This document shows positions 44,667-53,193 of a stretch of 64,000 nt of DNA, one piece after another. Numbering within the stretch: position 1 is the first letter of the stretch; every line of letters starts with the position of its first letter. The notes below the pieces were generated by a model. That model did no database searches. It had not been told where the DNA came from and worked only from the letters and a program-made list of their open reading frames with translations. Both the position numbers and the translations under genes were made by a program. Origin of the DNA: Neorhizobium populisoli (GTDB lineage Bacteria > Pseudomonadota > Alphaproteobacteria > Rhizobiales > Rhizobiaceae); NCBI RefSeq assembly GCF_019430945.1, contig NZ_JAHYCB010000004.1, positions 496,001-560,000 on the forward strand, read 5' to 3'.

Positions 44667-45446
44667 TCACTTCTTGGAGACGTCGTAACCGAACCATTTC
44701 TGAGCGATGGTCGAAACCGTGCCGTCCTTCAGCATGGCCTGAACGGCGCCATCGACCTTTGCCTTCAGCTCGGCCTTGCCCTTGCCCATGGCAACGCCCT
44801 GGCCCTTGCCGAATTCGGCAAAGTCGGCGCTAGTCAACAGCGGACCGGCATAAACGAGCTTGATCGCACCGCGATCCTTGACGAGCGGTTCCCAGGCGGA
44901 GCGTTCCATCAGGCCCGCATCGATGCGGCCGGCGACGAGGTCGTCGGCGATTTGGTCAGGACGCTCGTAGACGCGCACGTCGGCGCCCGGGAAATGCGCG
45001 CGGACGACCTGTTCGTGGGTCGTGCCGGACTGGATGCCGATCGCGGACTTCGCAAGCGCCTTGGTGATGTCGGCGGCCGATTTGGCGGAAGCGGCGGCAC
45101 TGCCCGGCGCGACGACGATCGCGTTCGGGGCATCGGCGTAGGCGGCCGAGAAATCGACCTTCTGCGAGCGTTCTTCGTTGATCGAAACGCCGGAGATGAC
45201 GAGGTCGAACTTGCCAACCTGCAGGCCGGGCAGAAGGCCGTCATAAGCCTGGTTCTGCCAGTTGCAGTTGGCGGCGATGCGCTTGCAGATCTCGTCGCCG
45301 ACATCCTTGTCGAAGCCTATGATCTTGCCGTTGCCATCGACGGATTCCCACGGCGGGTAATCGGCGCTGGTGCCGATGCGGAGGTCAGCGGCGCAGGCCG
45401 CTGTTGCGAGCAGCGAGAGGCCGAGCGCGAGTGTCAGTCGTTTCAT
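44667..45446 (-). CDS. Polar amino acid ABC binding protein
   Basis: A 259-residue family 3 binding protein with a signal peptide (MKRLTLALGLSLLATAACAA) and the motifs LRIGTSADYPPWESVDGNGKIIGFDKDVG and FDLVISGVSINEERSQKVDFSAAYA. These are typical of lysine/arginine/ornithine/histidine binders. It follows the PLP-enzyme gene after 80 bases in one run. With its permeases it should capture the substrate that the adjacent enzymes process. Confidence 0.92.
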   Translation of the reverse strand: MKRLTLALGLSLLATAACAADLRIGTSADYPPWESVDGNGKIIGFDKDVGDEICKRIAANCNWQNQAYDGLLPGLQVGKFDLVISGVSINEERSQKVDFSAAYADAPNAIVVAPGSAAASAKSAADITKALAKSAIGIQSGTTHEQVVRAHFPGADVRVYERPDQIADDLVAGRIDAGLMERSAWEPLVKDRGAIKLVYAGPLLTSADFAEFGKGQGVAMGKGKAELKAKVDGAVQAMLKDGTVSTIAQKWFGYDVSKK

Positions 45447-45526
45447 GTGGTATTCCCCTTTTGTTGGAAACGAGTTGCTTCAGCCGCACACGTGTATGGG
45501 CGGCCGAAATATTCGAAAATTGATGA

Positions 45527-46660
45527 TCAGGAGGCCGAAGCGGCAAATTCCTTCAGGAACTGCGAGATACGGCCGAGGCCTTCACGAAGGGCTGCTTCCG
45601 GGTTGGTGTAGCCGATGCGCAGATAGCCTTCCATGTCCATGGCGCTGCCGGGCGTCAGCATCACACCGGTCTTTTCGAGTAGCCCGATGCAGAATTCTTC
45701 CGACGAGATCGGCAGGTCGTATTTGAGAAGCGCGGTCGTGCCGGATTTCGGTTTGATCCAGGAAATCAGCGGTTCGCCATCAACCCAGTCGGACAGGATA
45801 GCGAGGTTGGTGCGGGTGATCCGGTGGCTGCGGGCAAGGATCTTGTCCTTGTTCTCAAGCGCGATCGCCGCGAAATAGTCGTCCAGCATGCCGACCGAGA
45901 TCGTGTTGTAGTCGCGGTGGATGGAAACGGCATGGATCAGTTCGACCGGTGCGACGATCCAGCCGAGGCGCAAGCCGGCCAGCGAATAGGTCTTCGACAT
46001 GCTGCCGGTGCTGATGCCCTTTTCATACAGGTCGGCGATCGAGGCGGTCATGCCGTCTTCGCCTTCCTGGTCCGTGCCGCGATAGACCTCGTCGCAGAGG
46101 ATCCAGGCACCGCAGGCCCGGGCGATCTCGACGATCTGTTCCAGATAGGCACGGTCCATCAGCGAACCGGTCGGGTTGTTGGGGTTGTTGATGGCGATCA
46201 GCTTGGTGCCGGGCGTCGCGAGCCGCTTCAGTTCCTCGAGGTCCGGCAGGAAGCCGGTCGCTTCGGTCAGTTTCAGGATCTGCGTATCGGCGCCGATGCT
46301 TTCGGGAATGGAATAATGCTGCTGATAAGTCGGGAGCACGGAGATGACCCGGTCGCCGCGCTCGACGAGCGTCTGGTGCACAAGCGCGTTGGCACCGATC
46401 GCACCGTGCGTAGTGACGACGTTTTCGAGCTTCTGGTTCTCGTAAAGGCCGGCCACGAGATTGCGCAGCCGCACGCTGCCCTCGATCTCGCCATAGGTGA
46501 GCTTCATCGGCATGAGCTGCTGGGCGATATCGTTGGTGCCGGTAAGGTCGAGCAGTTCGGCGACGGTCAGCGACTCGACGCAGGTTTCTGCGAGGTTCAG
46601 CTCGCACCTGGTCTCGTATTTGTTCATCCAGATCTCGACGCCGAAATTGCGGATCTTCAT
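45527..46660 (-). CDS. Fold-type I PLP enzyme annotated as class I/II aminotransferase
   Basis: A 377-residue aspartate-aminotransferase-fold enzyme. The PLP lysine lies in GSMSKTYSLAGLRLGW, with NNPNNPTGSL and ILCDEVYRG as cofactor motifs. The ATG at 46660 follows GAGGAG; the open frame upstream is noise. It sits between an ornithine-cyclodeaminase-family gene (26 bases) and an importer binding protein. Family members include true aminotransferases but also lyases and cyclases acting on arginine-like amino acids, so the default name may mislead. The unusual N-terminus (FGVEIWMNKYETRCELNLAETCVESLT) may mark a distinct subgroup. Confidence 0.85.
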   Translation of the reverse strand: MKIRNFGVEIWMNKYETRCELNLAETCVESLTVAELLDLTGTNDIAQQLMPMKLTYGEIEGSVRLRNLVAGLYENQKLENVVTTHGAIGANALVHQTLVERGDRVISVLPTYQQHYSIPESIGADTQILKLTEATGFLPDLEELKRLATPGTKLIAINNPNNPTGSLMDRAYLEQIVEIARACGAWILCDEVYRGTDQEGEDGMTASIADLYEKGISTGSMSKTYSLAGLRLGWIVAPVELIHAVSIHRDYNTISVGMLDDYFAAIALENKDKILARSHRITRTNLAILSDWVDGEPLISWIKPKSGTTALLKYDLPISSEEFCIGLLEKTGVMLTPGSAMDMEGYLRIGYTNPEAALREGLGRISQFLKEFAASAS

Positions 46661-46686
46661 GGTTATTCTCCTCAGATATGATGGTT

Positions 46687-47628
46687 TCAAGCGCGAGCGG
46701 CTGCGAGCAGCGCGACGGCAGCCGAGATGTCTTCGAGACCAAGGCCGATAGAGCGGAAGAAGGCCGGTCTCTGACGGGACGGAAGTTCGGCGCGGCCGGC
46801 GAGCAGTTCCGGAAGATCGCCCTTCAGCGCGCCGATGCTCCACTGGTCTGCCGCAACGGCAAGCTTCATCTCGCCAGCGGAAGCGGGCGTCGTGGCGCGG
46901 TAATCGCAATAGACATCGAAGCCCTGCAATGCTGCCGGATCGACCTCATGGGCGTTTGCGACATTGGTGCTGATCGAGGTGACGACCGCCGCTTTCGACA
47001 GCGATTTCGCATCGATCACCGGTTTGCCGGAGGAGGTGCAGAGCAGCACGACATCGGCGCCCTCGACGGCCTTGTCGGCATCCGCATATCGTGTCACCGG
47101 CACGCCGCTTGCGATCGAATCCGGGATGTCCGTGCGACGTTCGACATTAGGTGAGGCGATACGGACTTCTTTCCACGCGCGGATGTTTTCCGCGTAGCGC
47201 AGATGCGCCATCGCGACCGGCCCGGAGCCGACGATCGCCAGCACGGAAACATCCTCGGCAGCAAGGACATCGGCGGCAATGACCGACGTCGCAGCGGTTC
47301 TTTCCGTAGTGAGCTTCTTGGAATCGCAGAGCAGGACAGGCGTGCCGGTTTCCATCGAAATCAGCAGCGTCCAGGCGGTCACCAGCGCCTTGCCGTCGCC
47401 GGGAATATAGGGGGAAAGCTTGGCGCCGAAGACCTTTTCATCCGCCAGCACGCCGAGATAGGTGATGAAATCGCCGGCATCTTTCGGAAAAAGGCTGAGC
47501 GTCTGCGGCGGCTGCACGGCGTTCCCATTCGCCAATGAACGGAACATACGTTCCAGGACGGAGCGGATATCGACCTTCGGAAGAAGGGCTTCGATCTCGG
47601 CCTGCCCGAGAACGATCGGTTGCGTCAT
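46687..47628 (-). CDS. Ornithine cyclodeaminase / mu-crystallin family protein
   Basis: A 313-residue NAD(P)-binding enzyme with the Rossmann motif VLAIVGSGPVAMAHL and the family segment ETGTPVLLCDSKKLTTERTAATS. The family includes ornithine cyclodeaminase, arginine and alanine dehydrogenases and ketimine reductases. The ATG at 47628 is preferred over an upstream frame. It is the first gene of the amino-acid catabolic run and diverges from an XRE-cupin regulator 121 bases away. It probably acts on the product or substrate of the PLP enzyme. Confidence 0.88.
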   Translation of the reverse strand: MTQPIVLGQAEIEALLPKVDIRSVLERMFRSLANGNAVQPPQTLSLFPKDAGDFITYLGVLADEKVFGAKLSPYIPGDGKALVTAWTLLISMETGTPVLLCDSKKLTTERTAATSVIAADVLAAEDVSVLAIVGSGPVAMAHLRYAENIRAWKEVRIASPNVERRTDIPDSIASGVPVTRYADADKAVEGADVVLLCTSSGKPVIDAKSLSKAAVVTSISTNVANAHEVDPAALQGFDVYCDYRATTPASAGEMKLAVAADQWSIGALKGDLPELLAGRAELPSRQRPAFFRSIGLGLEDISAAVALLAAARA

Positions 47629-47749
47629 TGCCTGCCTCACCTTTACATGCGGGGCAGGCCGAAGGCGCAAGTGAACGCTCGCGCATCATCGTGGAAGCGC
47701 GGTCGAAACGGCTGTTGAACGGTCTGCCCAATAAGAGTAAAAGGAGCCT

Positions 47750-48319
47750 ATGAGCAATATATTGCACAGTCAAGAGCGACGCGATGTGCTGGCACATGTC
47801 TCCGGAAATCTTCGCCGGTTAAGGCAGGCATCGGGTATGAGCCAGGTCGCACTTGCGGAGGCGTCCGGCATCAGTCGCCGGATGATTGTCGCCGTCGAAG
47901 CGGGCGACGCGAATATCAGCCTTTCCAGCCTCGACAAGCTGGCGGAGGCCATGGGCGTCGGTTTCGTCGATCTGGTACGGGATCCTTCGCGGACCTCTTC
48001 GACGGATATCAATGAAGTGACATGGCGCGGAGCCGGCCCAGCAAGTGCAGGCATCCTGCTCGGCACAGCTCCCGCGGCGCATGAAACGCAGATGTGGCTC
48101 TGGTCTCTGGAACCGGGCGAGACCTACGATGCTGAGCCCGACCCGCACGGCTGGCATGAGATGATCTTCGTGACGGAAGGCGTGCTGACGCTTGTCCTGA
48201 ACGGCTCGACGAAGGATTATCCGGCAGGCAGTTTTGCCATTTACAGTTCGGCCCAGGACTATTCTTACAGGAATGGAGGCTTGGAGATAGCCAAGTTCCT
48301 CCGCAATGTCGTCTCCTAG
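47750..48319 (+). CDS. XRE-family regulator with C-terminal cupin
   Basis: A 189-residue regulator with an XRE helix-turn-helix (NLRRLRQASGMSQVALAEASGISRRMIVAVEAGDANISLSSLDKLAEAMG) and a cupin effector domain (HGWHEMIFVTEGVLTLVLNGSTKDYPAGSFAIY). Such proteins commonly sense an amino acid or its metabolite and regulate the adjacent catabolic genes. It diverges from the ornithine-cyclodeaminase-type gene, so it is the natural regulator of the 41.9-47.6 kb operon. A good terminator follows. Confidence 0.9.
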   Translation: MSNILHSQERRDVLAHVSGNLRRLRQASGMSQVALAEASGISRRMIVAVEAGDANISLSSLDKLAEAMGVGFVDLVRDPSRTSSTDINEVTWRGAGPASAGILLGTAPAAHETQMWLWSLEPGETYDAEPDPHGWHEMIFVTEGVLTLVLNGSTKDYPAGSFAIYSSAQDYSYRNGGLEIAKFLRNVVS

Positions 48320-48362
48320 AACAACGAGCTCGGTCTGGCGAATCCGGTTTTCCCCATAATTG

Positions 48363-48397
48363 AAAAGGGCGACGGCATATCTGCCACCGCCTTTTTT
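48363..48397 (+). terminator. Rho-independent terminator after the XRE-cupin gene
   Basis: An imperfect GC-rich stem (AAAAGGGCG... with ...CCGCCTTTT) is followed by a run of six T residues ending at 48397. The A tract on the other side lets it also stop the convergent MFS transcript. Confidence 0.65.
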
Positions 48398-48444
48398 GTC
48401 CTCACATCGAGCCCGCTTTAAAGAAGAGGTCGGATAGTGTGACG

Positions 48445-49671
48445 TCACTCGGCCGGCTGTGCCAGTGGCGCGGCGCTCGATGATGCGCGCTCTCCGGAAA
48501 GGCTGCGCTGGCCAAGGGCGACGATGACGACTGCCGACAGGCTGGCGACGATCGAGACCCAGAAGCCGTTGCCTGGGCCGAAGTTGTCGACCACCCAGCC
48601 GGAAACGAAGGCGCCGAGCGCCATGCCGATGCCGATACCGGTCATTACCCAGGTGACGCCTTCCGTCAGCATCGATTCCGGTACGCGGCGCTCGATCAGG
48701 CCGAAGGCGGTGATGAAGATCGGCGAGATGGCAATGCCGCTGACGAAGACGGCAAAGGCGAGCAGGGCAACCGAAGTGGTGGCGGCCAGAAGCGGCAGGG
48801 CGGCAAGCGCAAGCACGCTGACGGCGATCAGCAGCTGACGCTGTAGCGCCATCTTGGGATTGATCGCACCAAGGATCAGGCCGAGCACGAAGGAACCGAC
48901 GGCATAGACGCCGATAACGAGGCTCGCGGCTTCAGGCTGGCCGAGCTGTTTGGTGATCGCCACGGCGCTGACTTCCGCCGTTGCGAAGGTGGATCCGACG
49001 AAGATCAGGGCCAGTGTAATGATCTGGACCGGGCGCAGCCAGATTGCGGACCGCTGCGGACCGCCGATTTCGACCGGACTTATCTTGGGTTCGGTCGAGC
49101 GCTGCAGGAGGAAGGCAAGCGTGCCGACCGCCATGAACGCGGTGCTGATGATCATGCCCGCTTCCGGGAAGAGGGAAACGGCAAGGCCGACTGACAGGGA
49201 GGCGCCTGCGATATAGACAAGCTCGTCCGCCGAAGACTCGAAGGCGAATGCCGTGTTCAGCTCGGGCCGGTCGCGAAAAATCTCGGTCCAGCGGGCGCGC
49301 AACATGGCTGGAATGCTTGGCATGACAGCGGCGAAGAGAGCAGAAAGGAACAGCGTCCAGGCCGGCCAGTTTTGGTTTGCCGCGACGATCAAAGCCGCGA
49401 AGGCGATGACGGAGACGATCGTGGTCGGGATGAGGATGGCGCTCTGGCCCATCCTGTCGACCAGCCGGGAGATCTGCGGCGAGATGACGGCATTGGTGAG
49501 TGCGAAGGTCGCCGAGACGGCGCCGGCCAGCCAGTATTCGCCATGTGTCTGGGAAAGCATGGCGACGATGCCGATCGGGGCCATCGCCAGCGGAAGGCGG
49601 GCGAAGAAACCTGCGGCTGAAAAGCCTTTGGCACCTGGAGCCCGGAAAATTTCTCTGTATGGATTGGACAT
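48445..49671 (-). CDS. MFS transporter, probable efflux pump
   Basis: A 408-residue major facilitator with about twelve membrane segments. The ATG at 49671 (MSNPYREIFRAPGAKGF) follows AAGGAG at seven bases; the frame upstream runs through the operator repeats and is not coding. It diverges from a TetR regulator with three matching palindromes between, the classic layout of a drug- or toxin-induced pump. The segments between helices 2 and 3 (ISRLVDRMGQSAILIP) fit the motif A region of the superfamily. The substrate is unknown. Confidence 0.88.
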   Translation of the reverse strand: MSNPYREIFRAPGAKGFSAAGFFARLPLAMAPIGIVAMLSQTHGEYWLAGAVSATFALTNAVISPQISRLVDRMGQSAILIPTTIVSVIAFAALIVAANQNWPAWTLFLSALFAAVMPSIPAMLRARWTEIFRDRPELNTAFAFESSADELVYIAGASLSVGLAVSLFPEAGMIISTAFMAVGTLAFLLQRSTEPKISPVEIGGPQRSAIWLRPVQIITLALIFVGSTFATAEVSAVAITKQLGQPEAASLVIGVYAVGSFVLGLILGAINPKMALQRQLLIAVSVLALAALPLLAATTSVALLAFAVFVSGIAISPIFITAFGLIERRVPESMLTEGVTWVMTGIGIGMALGAFVSGWVVDNFGPGNGFWVSIVASLSAVVIVALGQRSLSGERASSSAAPLAQPAE

Positions 49672-49705
49672 CGGGATACTCCTTGTTAAGAGGAAGTCGC
49701 CACAT

Positions 49706-49773
49706 ACATACGCAGCGTATGTTGACGAGATAATTGCATACGCTGCGTATGTCAATTAATATACGCAGCGTAT
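49706..49773. promoter_or_regulatory. Three palindromic TetR operators
   Basis: Three copies of one palindrome occur in the 123-base gap: a perfect 8+1+8 site (ACATACGC-A-GCGTATGT) at 49706-49722, a 7+1+7 site at 49737-49751 and a 6+1+6 site at 49761-49773. Centres are 30 and 23 bases apart. The first lies 35 bases upstream of the pump gene and the last ends 21 bases before the regulator start, so binding would control both genes. Confidence 0.8.
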
Positions 49774-49794
49774 GTGAAGATTATGGAGAAAATG

Positions 49795-50388
49795 ATGCGC
49801 AAGCCCCGCAGTGAAATGATCGCCGAGACGCGGGCAAAGCTTCTGGCGGCCGGCCGCAAGGCGTTCGGAAATGTCGGATATGCGGAAGCGTCGATGGACG
49901 ACTTCACGGCCGAAGCCGGCCTGACGCGCGGCGCGCTCTATCATCACTTTGGCGACAAGAAGGGACTGTTTGCGGCGGTCGTGAGCGAAATAGACGCGGA
50001 GATGACGCAACGACTATGCGAAATCTCGGCCAAGGCACAAACCCGCTGGGAAGGGTTCGTCGAAGAGAATGTCGGTTATGTCCGGATGGCGCTGGAGCCG
50101 GAAATTCAGCGCATCATGTTTCGTGACGGGCCGGCCGTGCTCGGTGATCCGTCCCAGTGGCCGAACGCAAATGGCTGCATCGCGGCAGTCGCCCGCAGCC
50201 TGGACAGCCTGAAAGAAGATGGCGCCATCGTCGCTATCGATTCCGAAGCATGTGCCCGATTCGTCAATGCGGCGAGCAGTGGCGCTGCCCAGTGGATCGC
50301 CAATTCCGACAATCCGGAGGCAACCTCGGTCCGTGCCGTCAAAAGCTTCCGGACATTCCTCGCAGGCTTGCGGGCCGACAGGGGCTGA
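49795..50388 (+). CDS. TetR-family transcriptional repressor
   Basis: A 197-residue repressor. The helix-turn-helix is in AFGNVGYAEASMDDFTAEAGLTRGALYHHFGDKKGLFAAVV and the C-terminal ligand domain is helical. Several start codons are possible (GTG 49774, ATG 49783, 49792, 49795); ATG 49795 has GGAG six bases upstream. It diverges from the MFS pump and should repress both genes through the palindromes in between until a ligand, probably a pump substrate, binds. Confidence 0.92.
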   Translation: MRKPRSEMIAETRAKLLAAGRKAFGNVGYAEASMDDFTAEAGLTRGALYHHFGDKKGLFAAVVSEIDAEMTQRLCEISAKAQTRWEGFVEENVGYVRMALEPEIQRIMFRDGPAVLGDPSQWPNANGCIAAVARSLDSLKEDGAIVAIDSEACARFVNAASSGAAQWIANSDNPEATSVRAVKSFRTFLAGLRADRG

Positions 50389-50624
50389 GGGGCTTCGCCT
50401 GCATCGGTCTCGAGCGCCCACATAAACGGGAAAATAATGTGACTCCACAGCCTTGAGTGCAGATTTAAGCTTCTACATTTGACGTTTGCCACCCATTTCT
50501 ACCTTTAGATGCTTGCGATCCGGAAATGATCGCAACCTCCGTGCAAGCTTGAACCCCGATCCTCATTACCGCGTGTCGTATATCGCGATCCGCGTTTTTC
50601 TTTAAGATTTGGGGGGCAGATATA

Positions 50625-51326
50625 ATGTCGGTTCAGCTTGATTATTTCGCCGACGGCGTCGGAACGGCAGGAAAAAATCTCAGCCATTTCGCCAGGGAAC
50701 CTTTCGCAAGCGCGGCTCTTGCGGCTTCGGAAGGAAGTGCCGGCGTCTATGCCCAAGGAATCGTCGATGTCAGATGGCGGCAACATATCGCCTGCTGGGC
50801 AGCCAAGAACGGCCTGGGGCTGGAAGGCGATTTTGTGGAATGTGGCGTCAATACCGGCCTGATGGCGATGGCCGTATGCAAATTCCTCAATATCGACAAG
50901 ACAGACAAGAAATTCTATCTGTTCGATACGTATGAAGGTATTCCGATCGAGCAATTGCATGTCAGTGAAGTCAAACTCGCTGAAAGTCACAATAAGCTTT
51001 ATTATACAAACGTTTATGGAAAGGCAAAAGAGAATTTCCGACCCTATAAGAACACGGTCATGGTGAAAGGCATCCTGCCTGCGACGTTGTCGGAGGTGAA
51101 TATCGAGAAAGTCGCCTATCTTTCAATTGACCTCAATCAGGTCTTTGCCGAAAAAGCGGTTATCGAGGCGCTCTGGGACAAGCTGTCTGTCGGCGCAATG
51201 GTGTTGATCGATGACTACGGCTTTATGGGGCACGATCTCCAGCATAAGATGTGGAACGAGTTCGCCGTCAAGCACGACAAATACATTGCGAGCCTGCCCA
51301 CCGGCCAGGGTCTCATCATAAAGTAG
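50625..51326 (+). CDS. TylF/MycF-family O-methyltransferase
   Basis: A 233-residue SAM methyltransferase with the TylF signature DFVECGVNTGLMAMAVCKFL, YLFDTYEGIP and a metal-binding SIDLN / LIDDYGF pair. The family methylates sugar hydroxyls in macrolides and in surface polysaccharides. It is an orphan: the neighbours are a TetR gene and a convergent MarR gene. The coding sequence is visibly A/T-richer (for example around 50990-51060) than the surrounding genes, which hints at separate acquisition. A role in modifying a surface glycan is possible. Confidence 0.85.
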   Translation: MSVQLDYFADGVGTAGKNLSHFAREPFASAALAASEGSAGVYAQGIVDVRWRQHIACWAAKNGLGLEGDFVECGVNTGLMAMAVCKFLNIDKTDKKFYLFDTYEGIPIEQLHVSEVKLAESHNKLYYTNVYGKAKENFRPYKNTVMVKGILPATLSEVNIEKVAYLSIDLNQVFAEKAVIEALWDKLSVGAMVLIDDYGFMGHDLQHKMWNEFAVKHDKYIASLPTGQGLIIK

Positions 51327-51392
51327 CCGTTAGGTGGACGACCGCCATTCTCTTGTCGAGCCGCCGGACATTTCGACCGGCGGCAACAGGCT

Positions 51393-51884
51393 TCATTCCG
51401 CTTTCGACGCTTCTTCCCGTTCCCGCAGATTGCGGGCGATCATGCGACAAAGATCGCGAAACTGCTGGTAGCTTTCCTGCGGCAGGAAAGAGAAGACGTC
51501 ACGCTCCACCGTATCGGCAGCGGCGTCACAGGCCTTGATCATCCGCTTGCCTTCCGCAGTCAGGCTCATGCGCAGGATGCGACGGTTCGCCGGGTCTTCC
51601 TTACGAACGATGAGATTACGGCGCTGCAGGCCGCCGATCAGCTCATTCATCGTCTGCGGCGTGACGAAGAAGCGGCGGGAAAGTTCGGCAGAGGAAAGAC
51701 CGTCCCGGCTGCCGATGACGCTCAGAACGGTGTACTGGATACCGGTCATCTGGAGCGGCGCAAGCCCGGCCTCCAGGCGGCTCCGCACCGCATGGTTTGC
51801 CTGGTTCAGGAAATAGATGGCGCGGGGATGCTGCATTGCCCATTCGGAGCCGCCCGCGTCTTCGGACTTCACGTCTTCAGCCAT
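51393..51884 (-). CDS. MarR-family transcriptional regulator
   Basis: A 163-residue winged-helix regulator: QYTVLSVIGSRDGLSSAELSRRFFVTPQTMNELIGGLQRRNLIVRKEDPANRRILRMSLTAEGKRM is the full MarR DNA-binding domain with the wing. The ATG at 51884 is preferred; the frame upstream is noise. It diverges from the D-2-hydroxyacid dehydrogenase/aldolase pair and likely controls it. An inverted repeat 29 bases before its start is a candidate operator. Confidence 0.9.
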   Translation of the reverse strand: MAEDVKSEDAGGSEWAMQHPRAIYFLNQANHAVRSRLEAGLAPLQMTGIQYTVLSVIGSRDGLSSAELSRRFFVTPQTMNELIGGLQRRNLIVRKEDPANRRILRMSLTAEGKRMIKACDAAADTVERDVFSFLPQESYQQFRDLCRMIARNLREREEASKAE

Positions 51885-52192
51885 CACGATCCGGTAATCC
51901 CTTCTCTTAAAACGGTTATATGTTCGGCGTAACCGAGAAAACGCGCCTGCACAAGCCGGCACGCGGGAAACCCTCAACTTACTGTGGAGCAGTGATCGGC
52001 AGTAGAGTGGCCGGGATATTCTTCGGCTCTACGCACGGAATATCCAGAATCGCATGCTTACATGGCTGCGATCCGTCGATGATGAATTCCGTTCGTCATC
52101 GACATAAAACGCTATCTTGATCGCAGGGAGCCGTATAATGTCTATGCCAAGAAACCGATAGAAATTGCGCCCTGGGGGAGGGGCATCGTTTC
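51885..52192. promoter_or_regulatory. Divergent promoter region, MarR / dehydrogenase
   Basis: A 308-base gap without a gene. The inverted repeat CGGTTA (51913-51918) / TAACCG (51930-51935) with an 11-base spacer lies close to the MarR start, as expected for autoregulation. The rest contains A/T-rich stretches near 52090-52140 that may hold the plus-strand promoter. Confidence 0.45.
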
Positions 52193-53164
52193 GTGGCGTC
52201 TCAAAAGCATATCCGCATCGTCATTCTGACTGCCGTTCTTCCGGCTTCTGTTGTCGCAACGCTCGAAAGCATGGGCGGGCGACGTATGAGTGTGGAGGAG
52301 GTGCGATCCGGCGGATCGATCCGGGATGTCGAGGTTCTGGTCACCGATCCGGGTGTTGGCGCCAGCGCCGACGTGCTGATGCGGTTTCCGGAGTTGAGGC
52401 TGGTCGCCTGTTACGGCATTGGTATCGACGCGATTCATATTTCCACTGTGAAGTCGCGAGGCATCGGCATCTGCAATACGCCGGGTCTGTTGACGGAAGA
52501 TGTGGCCGATCTTGCCATGGCGCTGATGCTGGCCTCCGCCCGCGACATTGTTCCGCAGAACCAATATGTCCGCGATGGGCAGTGGACGACGATAGCGGCA
52601 AAGGTGCCGCTCAGCCGGTCGCTGAAGAACAAGGCGATCGGCATTGTCGGGCTTGGCAATATCGGCACCGCGATCGCCGAACGCGCTAGCGCTTTTCGCA
52701 TGCGCGTCTCCTATCACGGCCCGCGTCAGAAGCCGGTCGACTACAGCTATATGCCGGATCTTATCGCGATGGCCGCCGAGAGCGATTTTCTCGTCGTCGC
52801 CAGCCGCGGTGGCGAAGATACGAAGGGCATCGTCAATCGGCAGGTGCTGGAGGCGCTGGGTTCGACCGGTACGCTGGTCAATGTCTCGCGTGGCTCGATC
52901 GTCGACGAGGCGGCGCTGATCGACGTGCTGGAGACCGGAAAGCTCGGCTTTGCCGCACTCGACGTCTTTGCCGCGGAGCCGAACGTTCCGGAACGGCTAC
53001 GAGCGCTCCCCAACGTCATCATGACACCGCATCAGGGCAGTGCCACGGTCGATACCCGCCTCGCCATGGCCCTTTTGCTGGTCGACAATGTCGCCGCCTA
53101 TTTCTTCGGTGCGCCGCTGCCGACGCCGGTGCTTCCGATCGCAATCTGGGCTTTCGAGCTTTAG
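52193..53164 (+). CDS. D-2-hydroxyacid dehydrogenase
   Basis: A 323-residue NAD(P)-dependent dehydrogenase. Rossmann motif GIVGLGNIGTAIA, arginine in NVSRGSIVD, glutamate in the FAAEPNVPE segment and histidine in MTPHQGS complete the active site of the family. It starts with GTG at 52193. It is 29 bases upstream of a class II aldolase gene and forms a two-gene unit. Family members reduce 2-oxo acids such as hydroxypyruvate, glyoxylate or aryl-pyruvates; the substrate here is open. Confidence 0.9.
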   Translation: MASQKHIRIVILTAVLPASVVATLESMGGRRMSVEEVRSGGSIRDVEVLVTDPGVGASADVLMRFPELRLVACYGIGIDAIHISTVKSRGIGICNTPGLLTEDVADLAMALMLASARDIVPQNQYVRDGQWTTIAAKVPLSRSLKNKAIGIVGLGNIGTAIAERASAFRMRVSYHGPRQKPVDYSYMPDLIAMAAESDFLVVASRGGEDTKGIVNRQVLEALGSTGTLVNVSRGSIVDEAALIDVLETGKLGFAALDVFAAEPNVPERLRALPNVIMTPHQGSATVDTRLAMALLLVDNVAAYFFGAPLPTPVLPIAIWAFEL

Positions 53165-53193
53165 CGAAGCCCGACAACAGGGAGGGAACCAGA

